Below, piece after piece: positions 1-6,368 of a stretch of DNA of 6,368 nt. The DNA lies in NCBI GenBank assembly GCA_023424275.1, contig JAFAED010000452.1:1-6368 (forward strand). Direction: 5' to 3'. The DNA comes from Pseudomonadota bacterium. GTDB taxonomy: Bacteria > Pseudomonadota > Alphaproteobacteria > Sphingomonadales > Sphingomonadaceae. The notes beneath the pieces were generated by a model, which was not told the DNA's origin, searched no databases, and was given only the letters and a program-made list of their open reading frames with translations. Numbering within the stretch: the first letter of the stretch is position 1; each line of letters starts with the position of its first letter. Position numbers and translations under genes: made by a program.

Positions 1-2
1 AC

Positions 3-1592
3 GTGCCGGCGATCGACGCCTTGCCCGCGCACCAACGCCCATCGATGCGCGAGCTCGGCCGTCGCAGCGAAGCCGCCACGCCGCCGTTCCGGACGCTGCG
101 CAGCGATGACGGGCGGTCGGCAGGCACGGTCATTGGCTTGCCGGCGGCGCCCGGCCTGCGACCGACGATCCTCGTCGCGCGCACCGGGCAGCGCGATGTC
201 GTGACCGCCGCGTGCCCGGCGGCGCTCGGGCTCGGGCTGATACCCGGCATGGCGGCCGCGCATGCGCGGGCGCTGGTACCCGATCTCGCGCTGCTCGATG
301 CCGACCCGGCAGCCGACCGCGCGTGGCTCGACCGCCTCGCGCTTCACGCGGCGCGCTGCTGGACGCCGACCGCAGCCGTGTCGGGGGATGACGGGCTCTG
401 GCTCGACCTGTCGGGGGCGAGCCATTTATTCGGCGGCGAGGCGCGGTTTGCGGCGCGGCTGACCTGCTTTCTGAAGCGGCTCGGTTTTACCGCACGCATC
501 GCGATCGCCGGGACGCCCGGAGCGGCACACGCGCTCGCGCGTTTCGGCGGTGCCAACTCGATGATCTTGCCCGAAGGCCGCGAAGCGGAAGCGCTCGCGC
601 CACTACCCCCGGCGGCGCTCCGCCTCGCGCCCGAAGCGCTGGCCGCGGCGGCGCGGTTCGGGATCGAGCGTATCGCCGATCTCTATCCGATGCCGCGCGG
701 ACCGCTCGCGCGGCGCCTGGGCCGCGCGGCGGTCGAACGGCTCGACCAGGCACGCGGTTTCTTGCCCGAGCCGATCGTGCCGGTCGTCCCATTCGATACC
801 CCCGAGGCGCACCGCCCGTTGGTCGAGCCGATCGGAACGGCGGAGGCGATCGAGCAGGTGATTGCCGATTTGCTCGGCGATCTCGTGTCGCAGCTCCGCG
901 AAGCCGGCCTCGGCGTGCGAAGCCTCGTCCTACGGTGCGAACGGCTCGACGTGGGCGAGCAGCGCATCCTTGTCGGCACCGCGCGCGCGACGCGCGATGC
1001 GGCGCATCTGCTACGGCTGTTCAAGCTCCGCATCGATCGTATCGAGCCGGGGCTCGGAATCGAGGCCATGTCGCTCGCGGCGCCGCAGGTCGAGCCGCTT
1101 GCGCCCGCCGCGTTGAGCGTGGCGCTCGATACGGCTAAGCGTGCACCCGATATTTCGCCGATCGTCGACCAACTCGTGGGGCGGGCGGGCGAAGCGGCGC
1201 TGTTCCGCCTGGGCGCAGTCGAAAGCGACGTGCCCGAACGCGCGGTTCGGCGGGCGGGCGCGCTCGATACGCCCTCGGGCTGGCCGCGCTGGACTCGTCC
1301 GGCGCGGCTCTTCGTGCGGCCCGAGCCGCTGTCGGGGGTCGTCGCACTGCTTCCCGATCATCCGCCGCGGCGCTTTACTTGGCGCGGCACGGCCTATGCG
1401 GTCGTTGCGGGGGACGGGCCCGAGCGCATCCATGGCGAGTGGTGGCTGCGGCCCGGCGAACTCTGGGCGGTGCGCGATTATTTCCGCGTCGAGACCGAGA
1501 GCGGCGAGCGCTTCTGGATTTTCCGGCGCGGCGATGGCGCAGAGGCCGGAACGGGCGATCTGAGCTGGCATATGCACGGCGTGTTCGGATGA
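3..1592 (+). CDS. imuB: ImuB, catalytically inactive Y-family polymerase-like mutagenesis factor (5' end probably cut)
   Basis: This is an ImuB-type protein, 529 residues from a GTG at position 3. In the family it does not polymerise DNA; it links DnaE2, ImuA and the sliding clamp during lesion bypass. The visible order is: a divergent N-terminal stretch (about 1-52), the Y-family palm/fingers region (about 54-190, including [16 protein letters not shown] and [12 protein letters not shown]), a thumb-like helical part (about 205-255), a little-finger-like domain (about 270-360), and an ImuB C-terminal block (about 432-529) with RDYFRVE, FWIFRRG and the ending WHMHGVFG. That last block may correspond to DUF6504, a tentative match. 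Where active Y-family enzymes have S-x-D-E, this protein reads GDDG (128-131), so the catalytic Glu is Gly. The first strand of the family, usually just after the initiator Met and carrying another catalytic Asp position, is not visible. The true start therefore probably lies left of the window and the GTG is only the first in-frame start codon. The stop overlaps dnaE2 by 4 bases, which indicates one operon. The family assignment is strong; the start is uncertain. Confidence 0.93.
   Translation: MPAIDALPAHQRPSMRELGRRSEAATPPFRTLRSDDGRSAGTVIGLPAAPGLRPTILVARTGQRDVVTAACPAALGLGLIPGMAAAHARALVPDLALLDADPAADRAWLDRLALHAARCWTPTAAVSGDDGLWLDLSGASHLFGGEARFAARLTCFLKRLGFTARIAIAGTPGAAHALARFGGANSMILPEGREAEALAPLPPAALRLAPEALAAAARFGIERIADLYPMPRGPLARRLGRAAVERLDQARGFLPEPIVPVVPFDTPEAHRPLVEPIGTAEAIEQVIADLLGDLVSQLREAGLGVRSLVLRCERLDVGEQRILVGTARATRDAAHLLRLFKLRIDRIEPGLGIEAMSLAAPQVEPLAPAALSVALDTAKRAPDISPIVDQLVGRAGEAALFRLGAVESDVPERAVRRAGALDTPSGWPRWTRPARLFVRPEPLSGVVALLPDHPPRRFTWRGTAYAVVAGDGPERIHGEWWLRPGELWAVRDYFRVETESGERFWIFRRGDGAEAGTGDLSWHMHGVFG
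1589..1592 (+). promoter_or_regulatory. ATGA stop/start overlap coupling imuB to dnaE2
   Basis: The dnaE2 start codon (1589-1591) overlaps the imuB stop codon (1590-1592) in a -1 frame relation. The 20 bases before the ATG lie inside imuB and show no AGGAGG-like ribosome binding site. This layout is typical of termination-reinitiation coupling, which would make DnaE2 output depend on ImuB translation. The overlap is directly visible; the coupling is inferred. Confidence 0.7.
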
Positions 1593-4500
1593 GCGCGAAC
1601 GCCAAGCCTGCGACTTATGTCGAGCTCCAGGTCACCAGCCATTTCTCCTTCCTCCGCGGGGCCTCGTCGCCCGAAGAATTTTTTGCCGCCGCGGCGCTCA
1701 TGGGCCATTCGGCGCTCGGGCTGACCGATCGCGGCAGCGTTGCGGGCATGGTTCGCGCGCTGTCCGGGCAGGAGGCCACGGGCGTCCGCCTGATTGCCGG
1801 GTCGCGCATCGATCTGCGCGACGGGCGCGCGCTGCTCCTCTATCCCAAGGACCGGCCCGCCTGGTCGCGGCTGACGCGGCTTCTCTCGCTCGGCAAGGCG
1901 CGGGGCGGCAAGGGCCGATGCTGGCTCGACTGGAGCGATGTCGTATCGCATGCCGACGGGCTCGTCGCGATCCTGCTTCCGGGCGAGGCCGACGAGCGAT
2001 TGCGGGCGGATCTTGGCGAACTGCGCGATGTCTTCGGCCGCGACGGCCATCTCGCGCTGTCGCTGCGCCGCCGCCCGGGCGATGCCCTGCGCCTTGGCGC
2101 GCTCGACGCGCTGGGAAGCGCGGCGGGCGTGCGCCGTGTCGCGGTCGGCGACATCCTCTATCACGCGCCCGAACGGCGACCGCTGCAGGATGTGGTGACC
2201 GCGATCCGCGAGAAGACAGTGATCGATGCGCTCGGCTTCAAGCGCGAGCGCTTCATGGACCGCGCGCTCAAATCGCCGCACGAAATGGAGCGCCGCTTCG
2301 CGCTGTTTCCCGACGCGATCGCGGCCAGCGCCGATATCGCTTCGGCGTGCCGCTTCGACCTTGCCGAGATCCGATATCAATATCCCTATGAGGAGGTGAT
2401 GGCGGGACGGACGGCGCAGGAGGCGCTCGCCGCGCTGACCGAGGAGGGCGCGGCGCGGATGTTTCCAGCGGGCGTGCCGCCCGCCTATCGGCAGCAGATC
2501 GATCATGAGCTGAAGCTGATCGGCGAGCTTGGCTACGCGCCTTATTTTCTGACCGTCAACGCGATCGTCGCCGAAAGCCGGCGGCGCGGGATATTGTGCC
2601 AGGGTCGCGGCAGCGCGGCGAATAGCTGCGTTTGTTTCCTGCTCGGCGTCACGTCGATCGATCCGATCAAGCATGAACTGCTCTTCGAGCGTTTCGTCTC
2701 GGGCGAGCGCAAGGAGCCGCCCGATATCGATGTCGATTTCGAGCATGAGCGGCGCGAAGAGATCATCCAGTGGATCTACGAAACCTACGGCCGGCATCGT
2801 TCGGCGCTGACCGCCGTGGTCACGCGCTACCGGACGCGCGGCGCGGTTGCCGAGGTCGGCAAGGCGCTTGGGCTTCCACGCGATCTCACCAAGATGCTCG
2901 CCGGCCTCGTCTGGGGCTGGTCGGTCGACGGCATCTCGAACGAACAGATCGCGAGCCTCAATCTCAACGCCGGCGACTATCGGCTACGGCTGACGCTCGA
3001 TCTCGCACGCCAGCTCATCGGGACGCCGCGCCATCTTTCGCAGCATCCCGGCGGTTTCGTGCTGACCGAGGCGCGGCTCCACGATCTCGTCCCGATCGAG
3101 CCAGCGCGCATGGAAGACCGGCAGATCATCGAATGGGACAAGGACGATATCGACGTACTGAAGTTCATGAAGGTCGACGTCCTCGGCCTCGGCATGCTCG
3201 GCTGCATGAACCGCGCCTTCAACCTGCTCAGCGAGCACAAGGGCATTGCCGTCGGCATGGCGGACCTGCAGGATGATGATCCATCGGTCTATGGCATGAT
3301 CCAGAAAGCCGACACGCTCGGCGTCTTCCAGATCGAAAGCCGCGCGCAGATGTCGATGCTGCCGCGCATCAAACCCAAGTGCTTCTACGATCTCGTGATC
3401 GAGGTCGCGATCGTCCGCCCCGGCCCGATCCAGGGCGACATGGTCCATCCCTACCTGCGCCGCCGCGAAGGCAAGGAGCAGCCCGAATATCCGAAACCCG
3501 AGCTCCGCGCCGTGCTCGAGAAGACGCTTGGCGTCCCACTCTTCCAGGAACAGGCGATGAAGGTCGCGATCGTCGGCGCGGGGTTTACGCCGGTCGAGGC
3601 CGACCAGCTTCGCCGTGCGATGGCGACCTTCAAGCTCACCGGCGGGGTTAGCCATTTTTACGACAAGCTCGTGAACGGCATGGTGAGCCGCGGCTACCCG
3701 AAGGATTTCGCCGAGCGGACCTTCAAGCAAATCGAAGGGTTCGGCTCCTACGGCTTTCCCGAGAGCCATGCCGCTTCCTTTGCCAAGATCGCCTATGCGT
3801 CCTGCTGGATGAAGCATCATCATCCCGACGTTTTCTGCGCGGCGCTGCTCAACGCGCAGCCGATGGGCTTCTACGCGCCGGCGCAGATCGTCGCCGATGC
3901 CCGCAAGCATGGGGTCGAAGTGCGGCCGGTCTCGATCAATCACAGCCACTGGGATTGCACGCTCGAACCCGGCGGCGGGGAGGGAAGGGGTCGCTACCTT
4001 GCGGTACGGCTCGGTTTCCGGATGGTGCGCAGCCTCGCCAATGTTCATGGCGCGGCGATCGTCGGCGCGCGCGGCGAGCTGCCCTATGACTGCGTCGAGG
4101 ATGTCTGGCGGCGCGCCGGGGTGCCGCGCGCCGCGATCGAGCGGCTTGCCGAGGCCGATGCCTTCCACACGCTCGGCGAGGATCGGCGGCAGGGGCTCTG
4201 GAAGGTCCGCGGGCTCGGCGAGGCGCCGCTGCCATTGTTCGCCGCCGCCGACGCGCGCGAGGCGGCGTTCAGCCCCGAAGGGCTCGAACCCGAGACGGCA
4301 TTGCGGCCGATGACCGAGGGGCGCGAGGTCGTCGAAGATTACCGGATGACGCAGCTCAGCCTGCGCGCGCATCCGCTGAGTTTCCTGCGCGGCGAGCTTG
4401 AGCAGCAAGGAATTATACGCTGCGCCGATCTTGCGACGGTGCGCGACGGGCGCAATGTCGAGGTCGCCGGGATCATCCTCGTGCGCCAGCGGCCGGGCTC

Positions 4501-4882
4501 GGCCAAGGGCGTGCTGTTCGTCACCATCGAGGACGAGACCGGGATCGCCAACGGCATTCTCTGGCCCGACCGCTTCGACATCTATCGCCGGCCCGTGATG
4601 TCGGCGTCGATGGTCGCGATGCGCGGACGCGTTCAGAAAGAGGGCGAGGTCATCCACATCATCTGCGATCGCATCGTCGACCAGGATGCGATGCTGCGCC
4701 GGATCGGGCGAACCGAATTCAGCGTTGCGCCGGGGCGCGGCGACGGCGCGACGGGAGGGGGCGGACCGGACTCGCGCGACGCCGCCTGGCGCGAAAGCGC
4801 GCGGACGATCGCGCCGCCGCCGATGGGACGCGATGCAGCGGTGGAAGAGCCGCTACGCCAACGCAGCCGCAATTTTCATTGA
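1589..4882 (+). CDS. dnaE2: DnaE2, error-prone DNA polymerase III alpha subunit paralogue
   Basis: This is a complete C-family polymerase of 1097 residues, within the usual DnaE2 range of about 1000-1100. With ImuA and ImuB it carries out mutagenic translesion synthesis after DNA damage. The order is: a PHP domain (about 10-250) starting [15 protein letters not shown], the palm with GRGSAANS (339-346), PDIDVDF (378-384) and [11 protein letters not shown] (525-535), the fingers (about 560-760), a tandem helix-hairpin-helix region (about 830-878), and an OB-fold (about 957-1030). A Gly-rich linker and the family-typical ending RSRNFH follow. The catalytic aspartates are Asp379, Asp381 and Asp530, matching E. 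coli DnaE Asp401, Asp403 and Asp555. The PHP metal site is degraded: Gln14 and Thr16 replace the HxH pair. The ATG at 1589 was chosen because it overlaps the imuB stop and is followed by the normal DnaE2 N-terminus. The frame stays open upstream to 1379, but that stretch reads as an Arg-rich shadow of imuB. No good Shine-Dalgarno sequence precedes the ATG, so translation is probably coupled to imuB. The features that separate it from the replicative DnaE are the imuB linkage, the [15 protein letters not shown] start and the NFH end. Confidence 0.97.
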   Translation: MSANAKPATYVELQVTSHFSFLRGASSPEEFFAAAALMGHSALGLTDRGSVAGMVRALSGQEATGVRLIAGSRIDLRDGRALLLYPKDRPAWSRLTRLLSLGKARGGKGRCWLDWSDVVSHADGLVAILLPGEADERLRADLGELRDVFGRDGHLALSLRRRPGDALRLGALDALGSAAGVRRVAVGDILYHAPERRPLQDVVTAIREKTVIDALGFKRERFMDRALKSPHEMERRFALFPDAIAASADIASACRFDLAEIRYQYPYEEVMAGRTAQEALAALTEEGAARMFPAGVPPAYRQQIDHELKLIGELGYAPYFLTVNAIVAESRRRGILCQGRGSAANSCVCFLLGVTSIDPIKHELLFERFVSGERKEPPDIDVDFEHERREEIIQWIYETYGRHRSALTAVVTRYRTRGAVAEVGKALGLPRDLTKMLAGLVWGWSVDGISNEQIASLNLNAGDYRLRLTLDLARQLIGTPRHLSQHPGGFVLTEARLHDLVPIEPARMEDRQIIEWDKDDIDVLKFMKVDVLGLGMLGCMNRAFNLLSEHKGIAVGMADLQDDDPSVYGMIQKADTLGVFQIESRAQMSMLPRIKPKCFYDLVIEVAIVRPGPIQGDMVHPYLRRREGKEQPEYPKPELRAVLEKTLGVPLFQEQAMKVAIVGAGFTPVEADQLRRAMATFKLTGGVSHFYDKLVNGMVSRGYPKDFAERTFKQIEGFGSYGFPESHAASFAKIAYASCWMKHHHPDVFCAALLNAQPMGFYAPAQIVADARKHGVEVRPVSINHSHWDCTLEPGGGEGRGRYLAVRLGFRMVRSLANVHGAAIVGARGELPYDCVEDVWRRAGVPRAAIERLAEADAFHTLGEDRRQGLWKVRGLGEAPLPLFAAADAREAAFSPEGLEPETALRPMTEGREVVEDYRMTQLSLRAHPLSFLRGELEQQGIIRCADLATVRDGRNVEVAGIILVRQRPGSAKGVLFVTIEDETGIANGILWPDRFDIYRRPVMSASMVAMRGRVQKEGEVIHIICDRIVDQDAMLRRIGRTEFSVAPGRGDGATGGGGPDSRDAAWRESARTIAPPPMGRDAAVEEPLRQRSRNFH

Positions 4883-4931
4883 GGCGGGGGCGTGCCAGGC
4901 GAAGCATCCGAACGCGGAAAATTCACCCAAA

Positions 4932-4959
4932 AATTTCCCGTCCTGGGTCGAGCCGGACG
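4932..4959 (-). terminator. Possible intrinsic terminator for the leftward DUF2235 gene
   Basis: The arms at 4939-4946 and 4953-4959 form a stem of about 7 bp (CGTCC and GG against CC and GGACG) with one bulged T and a 6-base loop, GTCGAG. Read on the minus strand, the hairpin is followed by GGGAAATTTTT, so a five-T run lies about six bases past the stem. It sits about 45 bases beyond the stop of the minus-strand gene, a suitable place. On the plus strand no T-run follows, so it is unlikely to be a good terminator for dnaE2. The gap between stem and T-run makes this a weak candidate. Confidence 0.35.
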
Positions 4960-5002
4960 ACTGACATTGCCTGCAAGATTTCGCGCGGTCGATGGCCGCC
5001 AC

Positions 5003-6368
5003 CTAAATGTAGAGATGCTTTACGTCCTTGTGATGCCGCAGGCTCTCGGGGCGATACGGAAGCATTCGGCCATTTTGCATCACGCCGTCCGCGTTGAAGC
5101 GTTCGAGAACCGAGGGATGCAGCGGCGCATCTTCGATAGGGTCGCGGTTGGCCTTTTTGGCGATCTTGAAGATTCCCGATGCCGTTTCATCATGTTGCTC
5201 GCCGAGCGGATGGGGATAAGTGCGAAGGAGCGCTGGATCGACCAGCATACCGACCTCCTTGGCCGTATCGACCATCCATTCGAGCGCAATATCCGAAAGC
5301 CTGGATTCATTCTCGGGATAGCTGCCGCCGATGTCGGAGTGGTTCCCGGCAAACCATTTCTGTTCGAACCACACGGGCTTGCCGCCCCGCCAGCTTCCAG
5401 GCTGCCCCCATTTGACGCGCGGGAAGGATGCACGGCGCTCGTCGATCGAGATAGCGTGACGAGCATAGGATACACGCGGATCCAGTGTCTTGTCGTAAAG
5501 CTGCGGGCGCGGCGACTTCCAGTGGATCGTTCGCCACCACGGATGACCTTCGAGACCGTGAGCGAACTTGACGCGCGACCCGAACAACCAGCCGCCGGCA
5601 ATCCCGATGCTGAGCGCTACCAGGACTAGTGCCACGCCGATGAAGTTGCCGACAAACAGGCTGGCGATGAAAGCGGTGACCGTTAGCAGCACCGCGCCTA
5701 TCACGCCGAGGCCGACCATGGCTGCGGGGTTCGAAAGCGATGCGACGGTGTCGAACGCGCCAATGAAATAGGGAACGGCATTTGCCTTCCCATCCATATC
5801 CGACCCGTATTTGAGCCGAAAGCGGGCCGCGAGTAGATCGCGCTGAGCAAGCAGTTCCTTTTCGCGCTCGGAGGCCTCGCTCGGATGCCGGCCATTCGCG
5901 AAATCGAACACCCCCTGGACCGCCTCGCGCGCGATCTTGGCGATCAGTTTCTCACTCCGGACGAGCGGCTCGCCATCCTTTTGCGTGGGTATGCCGCATA
6001 GCGACATGACGCCCGCAAGGCAGCGCACGGTATAAGCTCCCCGCGAAAAGCCGAAGAGGAAGATCCGGTCGCCCGGCTGCCAATGTCGGATGATCGCCGC
6101 ATAGCAATCTTCGATATTTCCGATGATGCCGAGGCCGGTCCCTTGGCTCACCAGATTGTATAGCGAGCGGCCGAGCCCAACGAGTGAGTCGATCCCGCCC
6201 GGAAGCGTTCCAAGGCCAGGGTCATAATGGGCAATTTGCCGCGCCGGATCGATCTCGGTGTCCGGACCACAGCGGGTCGCGCGATAGATTTTATAGATAT
6301 TGCTCCGACGCTCGTCGAAAACGAGTCCACCGCGCTGTCCGGTTCCGTCCGAAAAGACGATGATATTG
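5003..6368 (-). CDS. DUF2235 (Tle1-like) alpha/beta hydrolase with two internal membrane helices, N-terminus cut by window edge
   Basis: The frame is open from the TAG at 5003-5005 to the right edge, giving 454 visible residues; only the first few are likely missing. It begins NIIVFSDGTGQRGG, the characteristic start of DUF2235 (PF09994), a family that includes type VI lipase effectors of the Tle1 group and many uncharacterised hydrolases. The nucleophile Ser lies in FLFGFSRGAYT (visible residue 108, codon 6044-6046), the likely acid Asp in GAFDTVAS (residue 206, codon 5750-5752) and the His in WFAGNHSDIGGSYPE (residue 343, codon 5339-5341). Between Asp and His are two hydrophobic stretches (about 216-238 and 242-263), read as a membrane hairpin. 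A charged, possibly coiled helix (about 162-183) precedes the Asp. A GTG at 6149-6151 could be taken as a start but would remove the conserved N-terminal motif, so it was rejected. No signal peptide can be judged. The gene converges on dnaE2, and no VgrG, PAAR, immunity or other secretion gene is visible. Substrate is unknown; esterase or phospholipase activity is only an inference from the fold. Confidence 0.88.
   Translation of the reverse strand, partial: NIIVFSDGTGQRGGLVFDERRSNIYKIYRATRCGPDTEIDPARQIAHYDPGLGTLPGGIDSLVGLGRSLYNLVSQGTGLGIIGNIEDCYAAIIRHWQPGDRIFLFGFSRGAYTVRCLAGVMSLCGIPTQKDGEPLVRSEKLIAKIAREAVQGVFDFANGRHPSEASEREKELLAQRDLLAARFRLKYGSDMDGKANAVPYFIGAFDTVASLSNPAAMVGLGVIGAVLLTVTAFIASLFVGNFIGVALVLVALSIGIAGGWLFGSRVKFAHGLEGHPWWRTIHWKSPRPQLYDKTLDPRVSYARHAISIDERRASFPRVKWGQPGSWRGGKPVWFEQKWFAGNHSDIGGSYPENESRLSDIALEWMVDTAKEVGMLVDPALLRTYPHPLGEQHDETASGIFKIAKKANRDPIEDAPLHPSVLERFNADGVMQNGRMLPYRPESLRHHKDVKHLYI

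Noticed and set aside
1379..1588. Upstream extension of the DnaE2 frame by 70 residues
   Set aside because: It is the Arg-rich +1-type shadow of the imuB 3' end; the family N-terminus begins just after the ATG at 1589.
1478..2797. 439-codon open frame on the minus strand across the imuB/dnaE2 junction
   Set aside because: Same reasoning: antisense shadow of two well supported genes, with no family-like motifs.
2984..4657. 557-codon open frame on the minus strand inside dnaE2
   Set aside because: It lies entirely antisense to a strongly conserved polymerase, shows no recognisable domain, and is expected from high-GC codon bias.
4892..5629. 245-codon plus-strand open frame starting in the convergent gap
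   Set aside because: Most of it is antisense to the hydrolase gene, including its catalytic His region, and its translation shows no recognisable domain.
6149..6151. GTG as start of the DUF2235 gene
   Set aside because: The same frame continues upstream for 72 more residues with the conserved VFSDGTGQ motif, so this GTG codes for an internal Val.
6148..6330. 60-codon minus-strand open frame near the right edge
   Set aside because: It overlaps, in another frame, the conserved DUF2235 N-terminal region, which is open through the window edge.
1..6368. Search by eye for an alphaproteobacterial LexA box
   Set aside because: Isolated GAAC and GTTC words occur but none with the needed 7-base spacing was found; the operator would be expected before imuA, outside the window.
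5003..6368. Type VI secretion effector-immunity module
   Set aside because: The hydrolase family includes such effectors, but no vgrG, PAAR, chaperone or immunity gene is visible and the protein carries internal membrane helices.

Overview
The window is high-GC, densely coding DNA that looks like an alphaproteobacterial chromosome. The ImuB and DnaE2 sequences suggest Sphingomonadales or a close relative, but this is an inference from familiarity, not from a search. Two transcription units converge. Positions 1-4882 on the plus strand hold the end of a damage-inducible mutagenesis cassette: imuB (its 5' end is probably cut by the window edge) and a complete dnaE2, joined by a 4-base ATGA overlap. 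The usual first gene of this cassette, imuA, would lie left of the window.

In this family, DnaE2 is an error-prone C-family polymerase that copies past DNA lesions. ImuB is a Y-family-like protein that has lost catalytic acids and acts as an adaptor between DnaE2, the sliding clamp and ImuA. The sequence fits this. DnaE2 keeps all three polymerase aspartates, but its PHP domain has lost most recognisable metal ligands. ImuB has Gly in place of the catalytic Glu and keeps a conserved C-terminal block. No LexA box (GTTC-N7-GTTC type) was seen by eye; it would be expected upstream of imuA, outside the window.

Positions 4883-5002 are a 120-base convergent gap. It holds a hairpin followed by a T-run when read on the minus strand, a plausible terminator for the leftward gene. 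Positions 5003-6368 on the minus strand encode most of a DUF2235 (Tle1-like) alpha/beta hydrolase. It has a clear Ser-Asp-His triad and two membrane helices between the Asp and the His. Its N-terminus continues past the right edge. No type VI secretion genes, mobile elements, RNA genes, CRISPR arrays or notable repeats were seen. The gene content is mostly conventional; the points most worth a second look are the membrane-embedded hydrolase and the placement of clamp-binding elements in ImuB and DnaE2.
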